Both the position numbers and the translations under genes were made by a program. A model generated the notes under the pieces. It did not search any database. It worked only from the letters and a program-made list of their open reading frames with translations, and had not been told where the DNA came from. Source: Undibacterium sp. CCC3.4 (GTDB lineage: Bacteria > Pseudomonadota > Gammaproteobacteria > Burkholderiales > Burkholderiaceae_D). From it: a stretch of 64,000 nt of DNA. Numbering within the stretch: the first letter of the stretch is position 1; each line of letters opens with the position of its first letter. Positions 13,855 to 21,486 of this stretch are shown in pieces. The DNA lies in NCBI RefSeq assembly GCF_034347425.1, contig NZ_CP133779.1, positions 2,666,001 through 2,730,000 of the forward strand, read 5' to 3'.

Positions 13855-14421
13855 ATGTGTCTAAACCATCAATGCGCGTTTTCATTACTGGAAGTCTTGG
13901 TTGCCGCCGCCATCTCGGCCATCGGGGTGCTCGGTGCCATGGCGCTGCAACTGGCGGCGCTTCGCAGCGTTCAAGACAGCGCCTATCACTCACTCGCCGT
14001 CGCCTTGGCCAGCGAAATGGCCGATCACATGCAGGCGAGTCAAATATTGCAGCAGATGCCGCCCGACCTGGCAGCCATCTACACAGACGTGCGACTCGAA
14101 CCCGACAGCGCTGTTCGTGGCCAAGCGTCTAATCATTGTTACGGCCTTGCTGCGCATTGTAGTGCAGCAGAATTTGTGCGTGCATTTTCTGCTCACTGGT
14201 TAGAACATGTTGATACTACTTTGCCCGGTGCACGCGTCGTCATTTGTCGTGATGCCGCCGCCGACACGAGCGCCCGCTGGAACTGCCAAGACCAAGTTGA
14301 TGCGCCTTTCGTCATCAAATTGGCGTGGCAACGCAAGCTTGCCTTGCCCGCCGCCGGTGCGGCCGCGACGTCCACACCGGAGGTGGTGGTCGCCGTATTG
14401 AGCTACGCAGGTGTACCATGA
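13855..14421 (+). CDS. pilV: Type IV pilus minor pilin PilV
   Basis: 188 residues. Short leader then AFSLLEVLVAAAISAIGVLGAMAL: a class III (prepilin peptidase) site with Glu at +5 and the hydrophobic N-terminal helix; residue -1 is Ala rather than Gly. The phrase ALASEMADHMQ after the helix is typical of PilV (usually RNPxAYP or similar follows). Minor pilins of this set prime pilus assembly in the inner membrane. It is the first gene of a five-gene run and overlaps pilW by four bases. No good ribosome site precedes the start. Confidence 0.85.
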   Translation: MCLNHQCAFSLLEVLVAAAISAIGVLGAMALQLAALRSVQDSAYHSLAVALASEMADHMQASQILQQMPPDLAAIYTDVRLEPDSAVRGQASNHCYGLAAHCSAAEFVRAFSAHWLEHVDTTLPGARVVICRDAAADTSARWNCQDQVDAPFVIKLAWQRKLALPAAGAAATSTPEVVVAVLSYAGVP

Positions 14422-15422
14422 TGGCGCACGGCATAGGATACAGCGATCGCCGCAGCGGCAAAGCGCGGTTTGCCGTGCAGGGCTTTGGGGTAGTCGAAAC
14501 GATGTTAGCACTCAGCTTGGGCCTTGCCATCACGATGAGCTTACTGACCTTGCTCAACGCTGTGCAAGCGCAATTTCAGACGCAAACTGATTTGCAAGAC
14601 ATCGACGACACGGCCCGTTTTGTACTCGCGCATTTTTCCCAGCAATTGCGGCAAGCCGCTTATGTCGATCCATTTTCTACGGTGGCGTCAACTGTTACTG
14701 ACGACAGCGAGGGTCTGCTCGCCGTCAGTGGCCTTGATGCCGGCAGTCGTGATGATTTAGCTCCCGAGCTAAGTGTGGCTCAGGCAAAGGCCGCCAAGTT
14801 CAGCGACGTATTAGCGCTGCGATTTCATGCTGCTGCTGCGATGGCCCCCTGTAATGGCAGCGCCTCACCCAGCGGGGTAGACGCGGTGAGTATTTACTAC
14901 GTGGTCGTCAGCGCTGACCAACACCACGAGCTCATGTGTAAATATCGAACGTACTCGGCCGCAGGCGGACGCGATAATTGGCAAGTTCAGGCCATGATCT
15001 CGGGGGTAGACGCGTTCCAAATATTGTATGCGCTCGATAGCTCAGGGCGCGGCGCGGCTTGGCAATGGCTCAATGCCAGCATGGTCAATCAGCTTGACGC
15101 CGCAGCGCCAGTGCCAAGCCAAGCGCGTACGGCGCGCGGCAGTCACTGGCACGCTGTGCGCGCCGTGCGCATCGCTATGCTCATCAGCGGTAATAGTCGT
15201 GGCGACGGCGACGGCAGGCACGAAGCGGCGCGCGACTACGATTTATTCGGTAGCGACTATGCGCAATGCTGCGGTGCCGCCGATCGTGGTAGCACCGTGT
15301 CAAGCCCTGACTTGGCACCGGCACAGCGGCAGCGGCTACGCCGTATCGTATCAATCACGCTGCCCTTGCGTAATTTTTCAGCACCAGTCGAGGCGCTGGC
15401 AAGCGGCGCACTGACGCCATGA
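14418..15422 (+). CDS. pilW: Type IV pilus minor pilin PilW
   Basis: 334 residues from ATG 14418, which overlaps the pilV stop (ATGA); an upstream in-frame extension to 14325 lies inside pilV and is rejected. The N-terminus has about 22 leader residues then GFGVVETMLALSLGLAITMSLL, a prepilin cleavage site with Glu at +5. The rest is the large soluble PilW domain. It acts with PilV, PilX and other minor pilins at the pilus base or tip. Length is typical of the family. Confidence 0.85.
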   Translation: MMAHGIGYSDRRSGKARFAVQGFGVVETMLALSLGLAITMSLLTLLNAVQAQFQTQTDLQDIDDTARFVLAHFSQQLRQAAYVDPFSTVASTVTDDSEGLLAVSGLDAGSRDDLAPELSVAQAKAAKFSDVLALRFHAAAAMAPCNGSASPSGVDAVSIYYVVVSADQHHELMCKYRTYSAAGGRDNWQVQAMISGVDAFQILYALDSSGRGAAWQWLNASMVNQLDAAAPVPSQARTARGSHWHAVRAVRIAMLISGNSRGDGDGRHEAARDYDLFGSDYAQCCGAADRGSTVSSPDLAPAQRQRLRRIVSITLPLRNFSAPVEALASGALTP

Positions 15423-15437
15423 TATTGAGAGGTCTCT

Positions 15438-16157
15438 ATGCGCCGCCGCCGTCTTCGCCAGCATTTGCCTGCTTGTGAAATTGCCCAAGGGCGCACGCAC
15501 CTGCAAGGCGTGGTGCTCGTGCTTGCCTTACTTGTGTTGATCATTATTTCGCTATTGAGTTTTTCCGCTGCCACGCAAGCTTGGCATGCCCAGCAAGCGG
15601 CGCGTGCCGAACGCGATCGATATGCGGCTTTTCTCGCCGCGGATGCCGCACTCAACGACGCCGAAATCGATATCGACCCGCCGGCTGGCGGTGCCCGTGC
15701 GGCTTTGTTTCCGGTCGAAGCCGAGTTGACACCCAAGAGTGAATGCGGCCGTGGCATCGGCGCGGCTAAGCAAGGAATTTGCAGTGCCACTGCGGCGAGC
15801 GCTACAGCTTGGTTACGACTGAATTTGGCTGACGCCGGCGCTGATGGTGTCAGCGTAGAGTTCGGCCGTTTCACCGGCAAACCGCCGCTCCAGGGGGTGG
15901 CCGCTGTTTCCTCCCAAGCGCCACGTTACCTGATCGAAGCTTTGCCCGATCCGCATGCCAAACCACTCAGCACTACGCGGCGGCGCTTAGTTTATCGCGT
16001 CACGGCAATCGGTTTCGGGTTTGATCACGCCACCCGTATCGTCTTGCAAACGGTGTATCGCAAGAGTAGCCAGCGCGAGCATAGTCGCCGCTTAAGCTGG
16101 CGTACGGTTGATAATTATGAGGAGCTGCGCGATGCCATCGTACGTCGTACTTCCTGA
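15438..16157 (+). CDS. pilX: Type IV pilus assembly protein PilX
   Basis: 239 residues. Arg-rich leader, then LQGVVLVLALLVLIIISLLSFSAATQAWHAQQAARAERDRYAAFLAADAAL: the PilX arrangement of a hydrophobic helix without Glu at +5, followed by a helix rich in Ala, Arg and Glu. A GAGAGG-like ribosome site lies just before ATG 15438. Fifteen bases separate it from pilW, so it is in the same operon. In most relatives pilY1 follows; here pilE follows directly. Confidence 0.82.
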   Translation: MRRRRLRQHLPACEIAQGRTHLQGVVLVLALLVLIIISLLSFSAATQAWHAQQAARAERDRYAAFLAADAALNDAEIDIDPPAGGARAALFPVEAELTPKSECGRGIGAAKQGICSATAASATAWLRLNLADAGADGVSVEFGRFTGKPPLQGVAAVSSQAPRYLIEALPDPHAKPLSTTRRRLVYRVTAIGFGFDHATRIVLQTVYRKSSQREHSRRLSWRTVDNYEELRDAIVRRTS

Positions 16158-16599
16158 ATCGGGCAGGCTCGGCTGGACCTTGCTCGAATTGGTATTTTGC
16201 CTGTGCATCCTCGCGGTGCTGACTGTCTATGCCATGTCTGCCTACCATGAACATATCGTGGCGGTGAAACGGCATGAAGGCAAGGTGGCCTTGCTGAAAT
16301 TGATGCAGCAACAAGAGAACTATTTCACCGCACAACAAGCTTATCAGACTTGGGCCGAGGCACCGGCACCGAGCCCCTTCATTTGGTATTCCGGGCTCTC
16401 TGCTGCGCGCAGCGCTTACCAATTACAAGCCCAAGCCTGCGCCGGCGAGGCGGCGACGCGCTGCATAGAATTGCATGCGGTGCCGGGCGCAAAAAGCGTT
16501 GATCAACATTTTAGCGATCCCGTATGCGGGCAATTGCTGCTTGATAGCCGTGGCAAGCACAGCTACAGCGGCCACGGCAGCCGGCAGCAATGTTGGTAG
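16132..16599 (+). CDS. pilE: PilE-like minor pilin
   Basis: 155 residues from ATG 16132, chosen because GAGGAG stands about eight bases upstream; the frame overlaps the end of pilX. Leader ending in GRLG, then WTLLELVFCLCILAVLTVYAMSAYHEHIVAVKR: prepilin site with Glu at +5, unusual Trp at +1. The body contains LLKLMQQQENYFTAQQAY, a PilE signature (residues where N-terminal helix ends), and Cys residues that could form the C-terminal disulfide loop. Probably a minor pilin rather than the major one, by context. Confidence 0.78.
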   Translation: MPSYVVLPESGRLGWTLLELVFCLCILAVLTVYAMSAYHEHIVAVKRHEGKVALLKLMQQQENYFTAQQAYQTWAEAPAPSPFIWYSGLSAARSAYQLQAQACAGEAATRCIELHAVPGAKSVDQHFSDPVCGQLLLDSRGKHSYSGHGSRQQCW

Positions 16600-17141
16600 A
16601 TCAAGAATACGCTTCGCAGCGCGGCGGTCGTGGTCTGACCGGCGTATTGTTCGGGCTGGCCTTGGCCAGTCTGGCCCTGAGTCTGGCCGCGCCGAGTTTG
16701 ATGGAATTGCGTCAACGTTACCAACTCAACAGTGTTAGCCATCACTTTTTGCAAGCCATCCATCTGACCCGTACACTGGCTCGCCAGCGTGGCAGTAAGG
16801 TGACTTTGGCGGCGAGCGATGGGCGTAACTGGGGCACGGGTTGGCTGATATTCATCGATGAGAATCATAATGGACGCTTCGATGCTGGTGAACATATTTT
16901 TTTTCAGCAGGCGGCTAGCGAAGTGCATATCGCCAGCCGCTTTACCGATGCGAGTTCAGCGTACTTATCTTACGCTGCGAATGGTCGCAGTTGCACCCGA
17001 TTGAACACCGACCAGGCTCAGGCTGGCAGTATTTCTTTTTCCCTGGGCAAAAATGTACGGCGTATCAAACTCAATTTTCTTGGGCGTACACGTTTATGTG
17101 ACCCCGCTCGCGAGTCTCAGTGCCTTGAGCCGCTTTCTTAA
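16590..17141 (+). CDS. fimT: FimT/GspH-type pseudopilin
   Basis: 183 residues, overlapping pilE by ten bases. The segment GLTGVLFGLALASLALSLAAPSLMELRQRYQLNSVSHHFLQAIHLTRTLARQRGSKVTL matches FimT/FimU/GspH, including the helix ending in APSL and the motif ARQRG. The body has NWGTGWLIFIDENHNGRFDAGE, the conserved GW.(I/V)F.D segment of the family. The usual Glu at +5 of the mature helix is replaced (GLTGV). Members have been linked to minor pilus assembly and DNA uptake. An R1 repeat starts directly at the stop codon. Confidence 0.82.
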   Translation: MLVDQEYASQRGGRGLTGVLFGLALASLALSLAAPSLMELRQRYQLNSVSHHFLQAIHLTRTLARQRGSKVTLAASDGRNWGTGWLIFIDENHNGRFDAGEHIFFQQAASEVHIASRFTDASSAYLSYAANGRSCTRLNTDQAQAGSISFSLGKNVRRIKLNFLGRTRLCDPARESQCLEPLS

Positions 17142-17407
17142 CAAACAACTCAATGGATCGTCGCAAGCGACGATGGAAAAGCCTCTGGAAGGGGTTTGCA
17201 TCCCTTCCCATCGGGTCGCTCCTTCGTCGCTCACCGGCCAAAAGAGGCTGTCGCAAAAGGGTAGTGAGTCGGTATCATTACCCTGACTGGTGGCCACGTC
17301 ATTCCTGCGCGCTTTTGGCAGGAACCCAGCGGCGTTCGTGCTTAACTGAAAATGCCAGAAATTGTGGCATTTTCAGTGTAAAAAACGACGCTGGGTTCCC
17401 GCCAAAA

Positions 17408-17470
17408 GCATGCGGGAATGACGAGGCTGCGGCATGCGGGAATGACGAGGCTGCGGCATGCGGGAAAGAC
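17408..17470. repeat. 24-bp tandem repeat in R1 copy 2 (2 full units)
   Basis: Units beginning GCATGCGGGAATGACGAGGC at 17408 and 17432, then a diverged partial unit. The same unit recurs in copies 3 and 4. Confidence 0.85.
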
Positions 17471-17694
17471 GCGGTATGCGGTGTTTCAGGTGTAAAAAAC
17501 GTCCATCAGGCTTTTGCGACAGCCTCTGAAGAGGCTGTCGCAAAAGGGTAGTGAGTCGGTATCATTACCCTGACTGGTAGCCACGTCATTCCTGCGCGCT
17601 TTTGGCAGGAACCCAGCGGCGTTCGTGCTTAACTGAAAATGCCAGAAATGATGATGTTTTCAGTGTTAAAAACGACGCTGGGTTCCCGCCAAAA

Positions 17695-17830
17695 GCATGC
17701 GGGAATGACGAGGCTGCGGCATGCGGGAATGACGAGGCTGCGGCATGCGGGAATGACGAGGCTGCGGCATGCGGGAATGACGAGGCTGTGGCATGCAGGA
17801 ATGACGAGGCTGCGGCATGCGGGAATGACG
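17695..17830. repeat. 24-bp tandem repeat in R1 copy 3 (5 full units)
   Basis: Five units starting at 17695, 17719, 17743, 17767 and 17791, then a partial unit to 17830. Units four and five carry single substitutions. Confidence 0.9.
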
Positions 17831-18024
17831 AGGTATGCGGTGTTTCAGGTGTAAAAAACGTCCATCAGGCTTTTGCGACAGCCTCTGAAGGCCGGGGTTT
17901 CAAACCCTAGTCGGATTTTTGATGACACGCTGGTATGCGATAAGATCTGAATATGTGACAATACTTGTTTGCCGGTGCAGCCGGTAGGCACGGTGTATCG
18001 CACTTCGCGACAACAGGATTTTTC

Positions 18025-21000
18025 ATGTCTTCAGTCATTACCCCCGGATTAATTATTCTACATGGCAATCAGCTTGAACAACTTCAGGCCGCTGTGTTCG
18101 AATGGATAGGCCAGCATCCGCTGGCACCGCTGGAAAAAGAGATTTTTTTGGTGCAATCAAATGGCGTAGCCGAATGGCTTAAAATCGCACTGGCCGAACA
18201 AACCGGTATATGCGCAGCTACTCGTATTGAATTACCTGGTCGTTTTCTTTGGACCGTGTACCGAGCCATGTTAGGCCGCCATGCCATTCCAGCCAGCTCT
18301 TTTCTCGATAAAGCGCCGCTGACTTGGCGCTTGATGCGTGTGATTCCGACCTTACTGGAACAAACTGAGTTTGAACCGCTACAGCATTTTTTAGCCGATG
18401 GTCAGCCGGAACGGCGGCTGCAACTGGTCAGTCGCCTGGCCGATCTGATCGATCTTTACCAAATGTACCGCAGTGATTGGCTCAGCGATTGGCAGCATGG
18501 GCGTGATCAAATTTTGCGTGGCGATGGCAGCGCCCAGCCCTTGAGCCCGGATCAGTTGTGGCAAGCTCGATTGTGGCGCGCCATTTTGCAGGATTTGCCT
18601 GAGCAGCAGCGGCAACTCGGTCGCGTCAATGTGCATCAACGCTTTCTCGCTGCCTGCGCAGCATTGCAAACGCCGCAACAGCAATTGCCGCGCCGAGTGG
18701 TGGTCTTCGGTGTATCGGCATTGCCGCGCCAAACGCTTGAAGCGCTGGCAGCCTTGGCCGACTATACCCAAGTCATATTAGCGGTGCCGAATCCTTGTCA
18801 GTTTTATTGGGGCGACATCATCGACGGCCGCGAATTACTCAAAGCCCAATTCAAACGGCAACCGGCGCGGCATGGCCGTGACCTGGCCCACGTACCGCTG
18901 GCGGCCTTGCACAGCCACAGCCACCCCTTGTTAGCCGCGTGGGGTAAGCTGGGACGCGATTTCATCCGCATGCTCGACGAATTCGATCAGGACGAAGCGG
19001 CGCGCGGTCGCTTTAATAATCTCAAGATCGATTTGTTTTCCGAGCAGCCGGGCGCGCATCTGCTGGCCCAGATGCAGGCGGCGATTCGCGATTTGCTGCC
19101 TTTGGCAGAACATCCGCAGCAGACGATTAACGCACAAGATCAATCGGTGGAATTTCATATTGCCCACAGTGTGCAGCGCGAAGTTGAAATCCTGCACGAT
19201 CGTTTGCTCACCCTGCTGGCGGCAGCACCGGCCGCTGGTCAACTGGCATTGCAAGCGAAAGACGTGATCGTCATGGTGCCTGACATCGCCCGCTTTTCGG
19301 CCGCCATCGGTGCCGTGTTCGGTCAGTACAAGCGCAGTGATGCGCGCATGATTCCCTATGAAATCGCCGATGGTTCGGCACGCGTCAATCAACCGCTGTT
19401 GATTGCCCTCGAATGGCTGCTGCGGCTGCCGCAACAGCGCTGCCTGCAAAGTGAAATCTGCGATTTGCTCGATGTACCAGCGCTGGCCGCCCGTTTTGGG
19501 CTCGACCCCAGCGATTTATCGAAACTGAAATCTTGGATACAAGGGGCGGGCATCCGTTGGGGCCTCGATCGTGAACATCGCGCTGGCTTAGGCTTAGCTG
19601 CCGCCGGTGAACAAAATTCCTGGTTGTTCGGGATACGTCGTATTTTGCTTGGCTATGCCAGTGGCCGCAGCCCGGCTTATCAAGATATTGCACCGTATGC
19701 CGAAATCAGCGGACTCGATGCCGGCTTGGCCGGTGCCTTGGCTGAATTGGTGGCTGAACTCATGCACTGGCGCGAAGTCTTGCTCGGCACCTTGCTGCCA
19801 GCGGCTTGGGCGAGCCTGGCGCGTACCCTGCTCGAGCGCTTTTTTCTGGCCGAAAATGAAGCCGATCGGATTTTACTCGCGCGCTTGCAGCAAGCCCTGA
19901 TCAACTGGGCCGACTTATGCGCCCAGGCCGATTTCGATGAAGCCGTCCCGCTGGCAGTGTTTCGTCAAGCCTGGCTCGATGGTTTGGATGAAGCCAGTCT
20001 GAATCAACGCTTCATTTCCGGCGGCGTGACGTTTTGCACCTTCATGCCTATGCGTTCTATGCCTTACCGTGTGGTGTGTTTGGCCGGTATGAATGAAAGC
20101 GATTTCCCGCGCCGTAGCCAACAAGTCGACTTTGATTTACTCGCCGCGCCCGGCATGGCGCGTCCCGGTGACCGTTCGCGCCGCGACGATGATCGTTACC
20201 TGATGTTGGAAGCCTTGCTGTCGGCGCGGGATAAATTGCTCATCAGTTGGACCGGTCGTCATATCCGCGATAACTCCTTGCAAGCGCCTTCGGTATTGGT
20301 ATCGCAATTGCAGGATTATTTGCGGGCCGGATGGGATATCGACTTAGCTAGTCATACCACCGACTATCCACTGCAACCATTCAGTGAAAAATATTTTTTC
20401 CCCGGACCGGCGCGACCGCAGACCTATGCCTTTGAATGGGGTGCTGCACACCGTGCCGCGCCAGACGTGCCCACGCCGCTGTGCGAAGAAAGCATTCCTA
20501 AGGCGGAAATCGATGCACAATTTCGCCTCACGCTGCGGGAATTACATAGTTTCATGCGCCAGCCGGTGGCCTATTTCTTTCAAAAACGATTGGGCGTGAG
20601 CTTCGATGCCGAAGCGCTCAGTAGCGACGATGAAGAAGCCTTCGCCATTAATGGTTTGCAAGAATATGCTTTTGCCGAGCGCTTGTTGAGAAATGATGCC
20701 GACGAAGAAACACTCGACCAAGTGCGCCCGCAACTGACGCGGCAAGCCGCTGCACTGGCGCGCGAAGGGGCTTTGCCTATCAGTTGGGCTGGCTTACAGT
20801 GGCAAGAAAAATTGATCAACGATTTACTACCGGTACGGCGTGCTTACCTACTGTTACGCCAACAATTTCCGCTCGATGCAGAACGCTGCCCACTGCGTTT
20901 CGAACACCAAGGTATTATTTTTTCTGACTGGCTCAGCCCCTTGCGCAGCGATGGGCAAAGCACCGTGTGCTTGATGCAAAGTGCCGCGCGCGCACTCGAT

Positions 21001-21486
21001 GGGAAAGGTGTCGTGCGTCCGCAACAATTGATCGCTGCTTGGCTGCGCCAATTGTTCGCCTCGGCTGGCGGTTTGCAGATCACTATTCATCTGATTGCAC
21101 GTGACGCCCATATCGCTATCGCCCCGTTCGACGCCAGTGCGGCCGTAACCGCCTTAACTAATTTGCTACCCTTGTGGCGCGCCGGTTTGGATCACCTCTA
21201 CCCAGCCCCCTGCAAAACTGCATTGGCTTGGTTGGCCGGTGTCGATCCGCAGCCGGTCTATGACGGTGGCCATCAATTCAGCGGCGAAGTCGACAATCGC
21301 TATCTGGCGCGGGTTTGGCGTGACTACCAAGAACTGAGCCGACACCCGCAGTGGCAACCTGCCGCGCAAGCCTTGTATCAGGCCTTATTCGATTGCTGCG
21401 CCACGCTCGAGATCCGACCTCTCAGCGGCAGCGACGACAGCGCCGCGCCGCTGCGTGCTGCGGCTAACCAGGAAACTTTCACATGA
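18025..21486 (+). CDS. recC: Exodeoxyribonuclease V gamma subunit RecC
   Basis: 1153 residues from ATG 18025 (AGGA six bases upstream); the frame extends upstream to 17965 without support. RecC is the inactive helicase-like subunit that splits the duplex and recognises Chi in the RecBCD nuclease-helicase. Family segments: LQSNGVAEWLK-type block (LVQSNGVAEWLKIALAE, about residue 38), GRFLWTVYRAMLG, the central FGVSALP block and VTFCTFMPMRSMPYRVVCLAGMNESDFPRRSQ, one of the best conserved RecC stretches. It overlaps recB by four bases (ATGA). Length close to the E. coli protein (1122). Confidence 0.95.
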   Translation: MSSVITPGLIILHGNQLEQLQAAVFEWIGQHPLAPLEKEIFLVQSNGVAEWLKIALAEQTGICAATRIELPGRFLWTVYRAMLGRHAIPASSFLDKAPLTWRLMRVIPTLLEQTEFEPLQHFLADGQPERRLQLVSRLADLIDLYQMYRSDWLSDWQHGRDQILRGDGSAQPLSPDQLWQARLWRAILQDLPEQQRQLGRVNVHQRFLAACAALQTPQQQLPRRVVVFGVSALPRQTLEALAALADYTQVILAVPNPCQFYWGDIIDGRELLKAQFKRQPARHGRDLAHVPLAALHSHSHPLLAAWGKLGRDFIRMLDEFDQDEAARGRFNNLKIDLFSEQPGAHLLAQMQAAIRDLLPLAEHPQQTINAQDQSVEFHIAHSVQREVEILHDRLLTLLAAAPAAGQLALQAKDVIVMVPDIARFSAAIGAVFGQYKRSDARMIPYEIADGSARVNQPLLIALEWLLRLPQQRCLQSEICDLLDVPALAARFGLDPSDLSKLKSWIQGAGIRWGLDREHRAGLGLAAAGEQNSWLFGIRRILLGYASGRSPAYQDIAPYAEISGLDAGLAGALAELVAELMHWREVLLGTLLPAAWASLARTLLERFFLAENEADRILLARLQQALINWADLCAQADFDEAVPLAVFRQAWLDGLDEASLNQRFISGGVTFCTFMPMRSMPYRVVCLAGMNESDFPRRSQQVDFDLLAAPGMARPGDRSRRDDDRYLMLEALLSARDKLLISWTGRHIRDNSLQAPSVLVSQLQDYLRAGWDIDLASHTTDYPLQPFSEKYFFPGPARPQTYAFEWGAAHRAAPDVPTPLCEESIPKAEIDAQFRLTLRELHSFMRQPVAYFFQKRLGVSFDAEALSSDDEEAFAINGLQEYAFAERLLRNDADEETLDQVRPQLTRQAAALAREGALPISWAGLQWQEKLINDLLPVRRAYLLLRQQFPLDAERCPLRFEHQGIIFSDWLSPLRSDGQSTVCLMQSAARALDGKGVVRPQQLIAAWLRQLFASAGGLQITIHLIARDAHIAIAPFDASAAVTALTNLLPLWRAGLDHLYPAPCKTALAWLAGVDPQPVYDGGHQFSGEVDNRYLARVWRDYQELSRHPQWQPAAQALYQALFDCCATLEIRPLSGSDDSAAPLRAAANQETFT

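Larger units (their letters stand above)
17142..17925. repeat. R1 repeat elements, copies 2 and 3 fused head-to-tail
   Basis: Left flank (17142-about 17238) is the reverse complement of flank B of the copy at 35080-35500; right flank (about 17888-17925) is the reverse complement of flank A. Between them lie two cores in the same orientation, joined at GCGACAGCCTCTGAAGAGGCTGTCGC. Both cores have the long hairpin CGTCATTCCTGCGCGCTTTT... pairing with ...AAAGCATGCGGGAATGACG. Occupies the fimT-recC interval; no gene supported inside. Confidence 0.85.

Noticed and set aside
17695..17830. CRISPR array
   Set aside because: Units are directly adjacent with no unique spacers and no cas genes nearby; it is a minisatellite inside R1.
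17602..17910. ORFs through R1 (repeated NDEAAACG peptide)
   Set aside because: The peptide periodicity is the 24-bp DNA repeat translated; the same frames appear in every R1 copy without start signals or homology.
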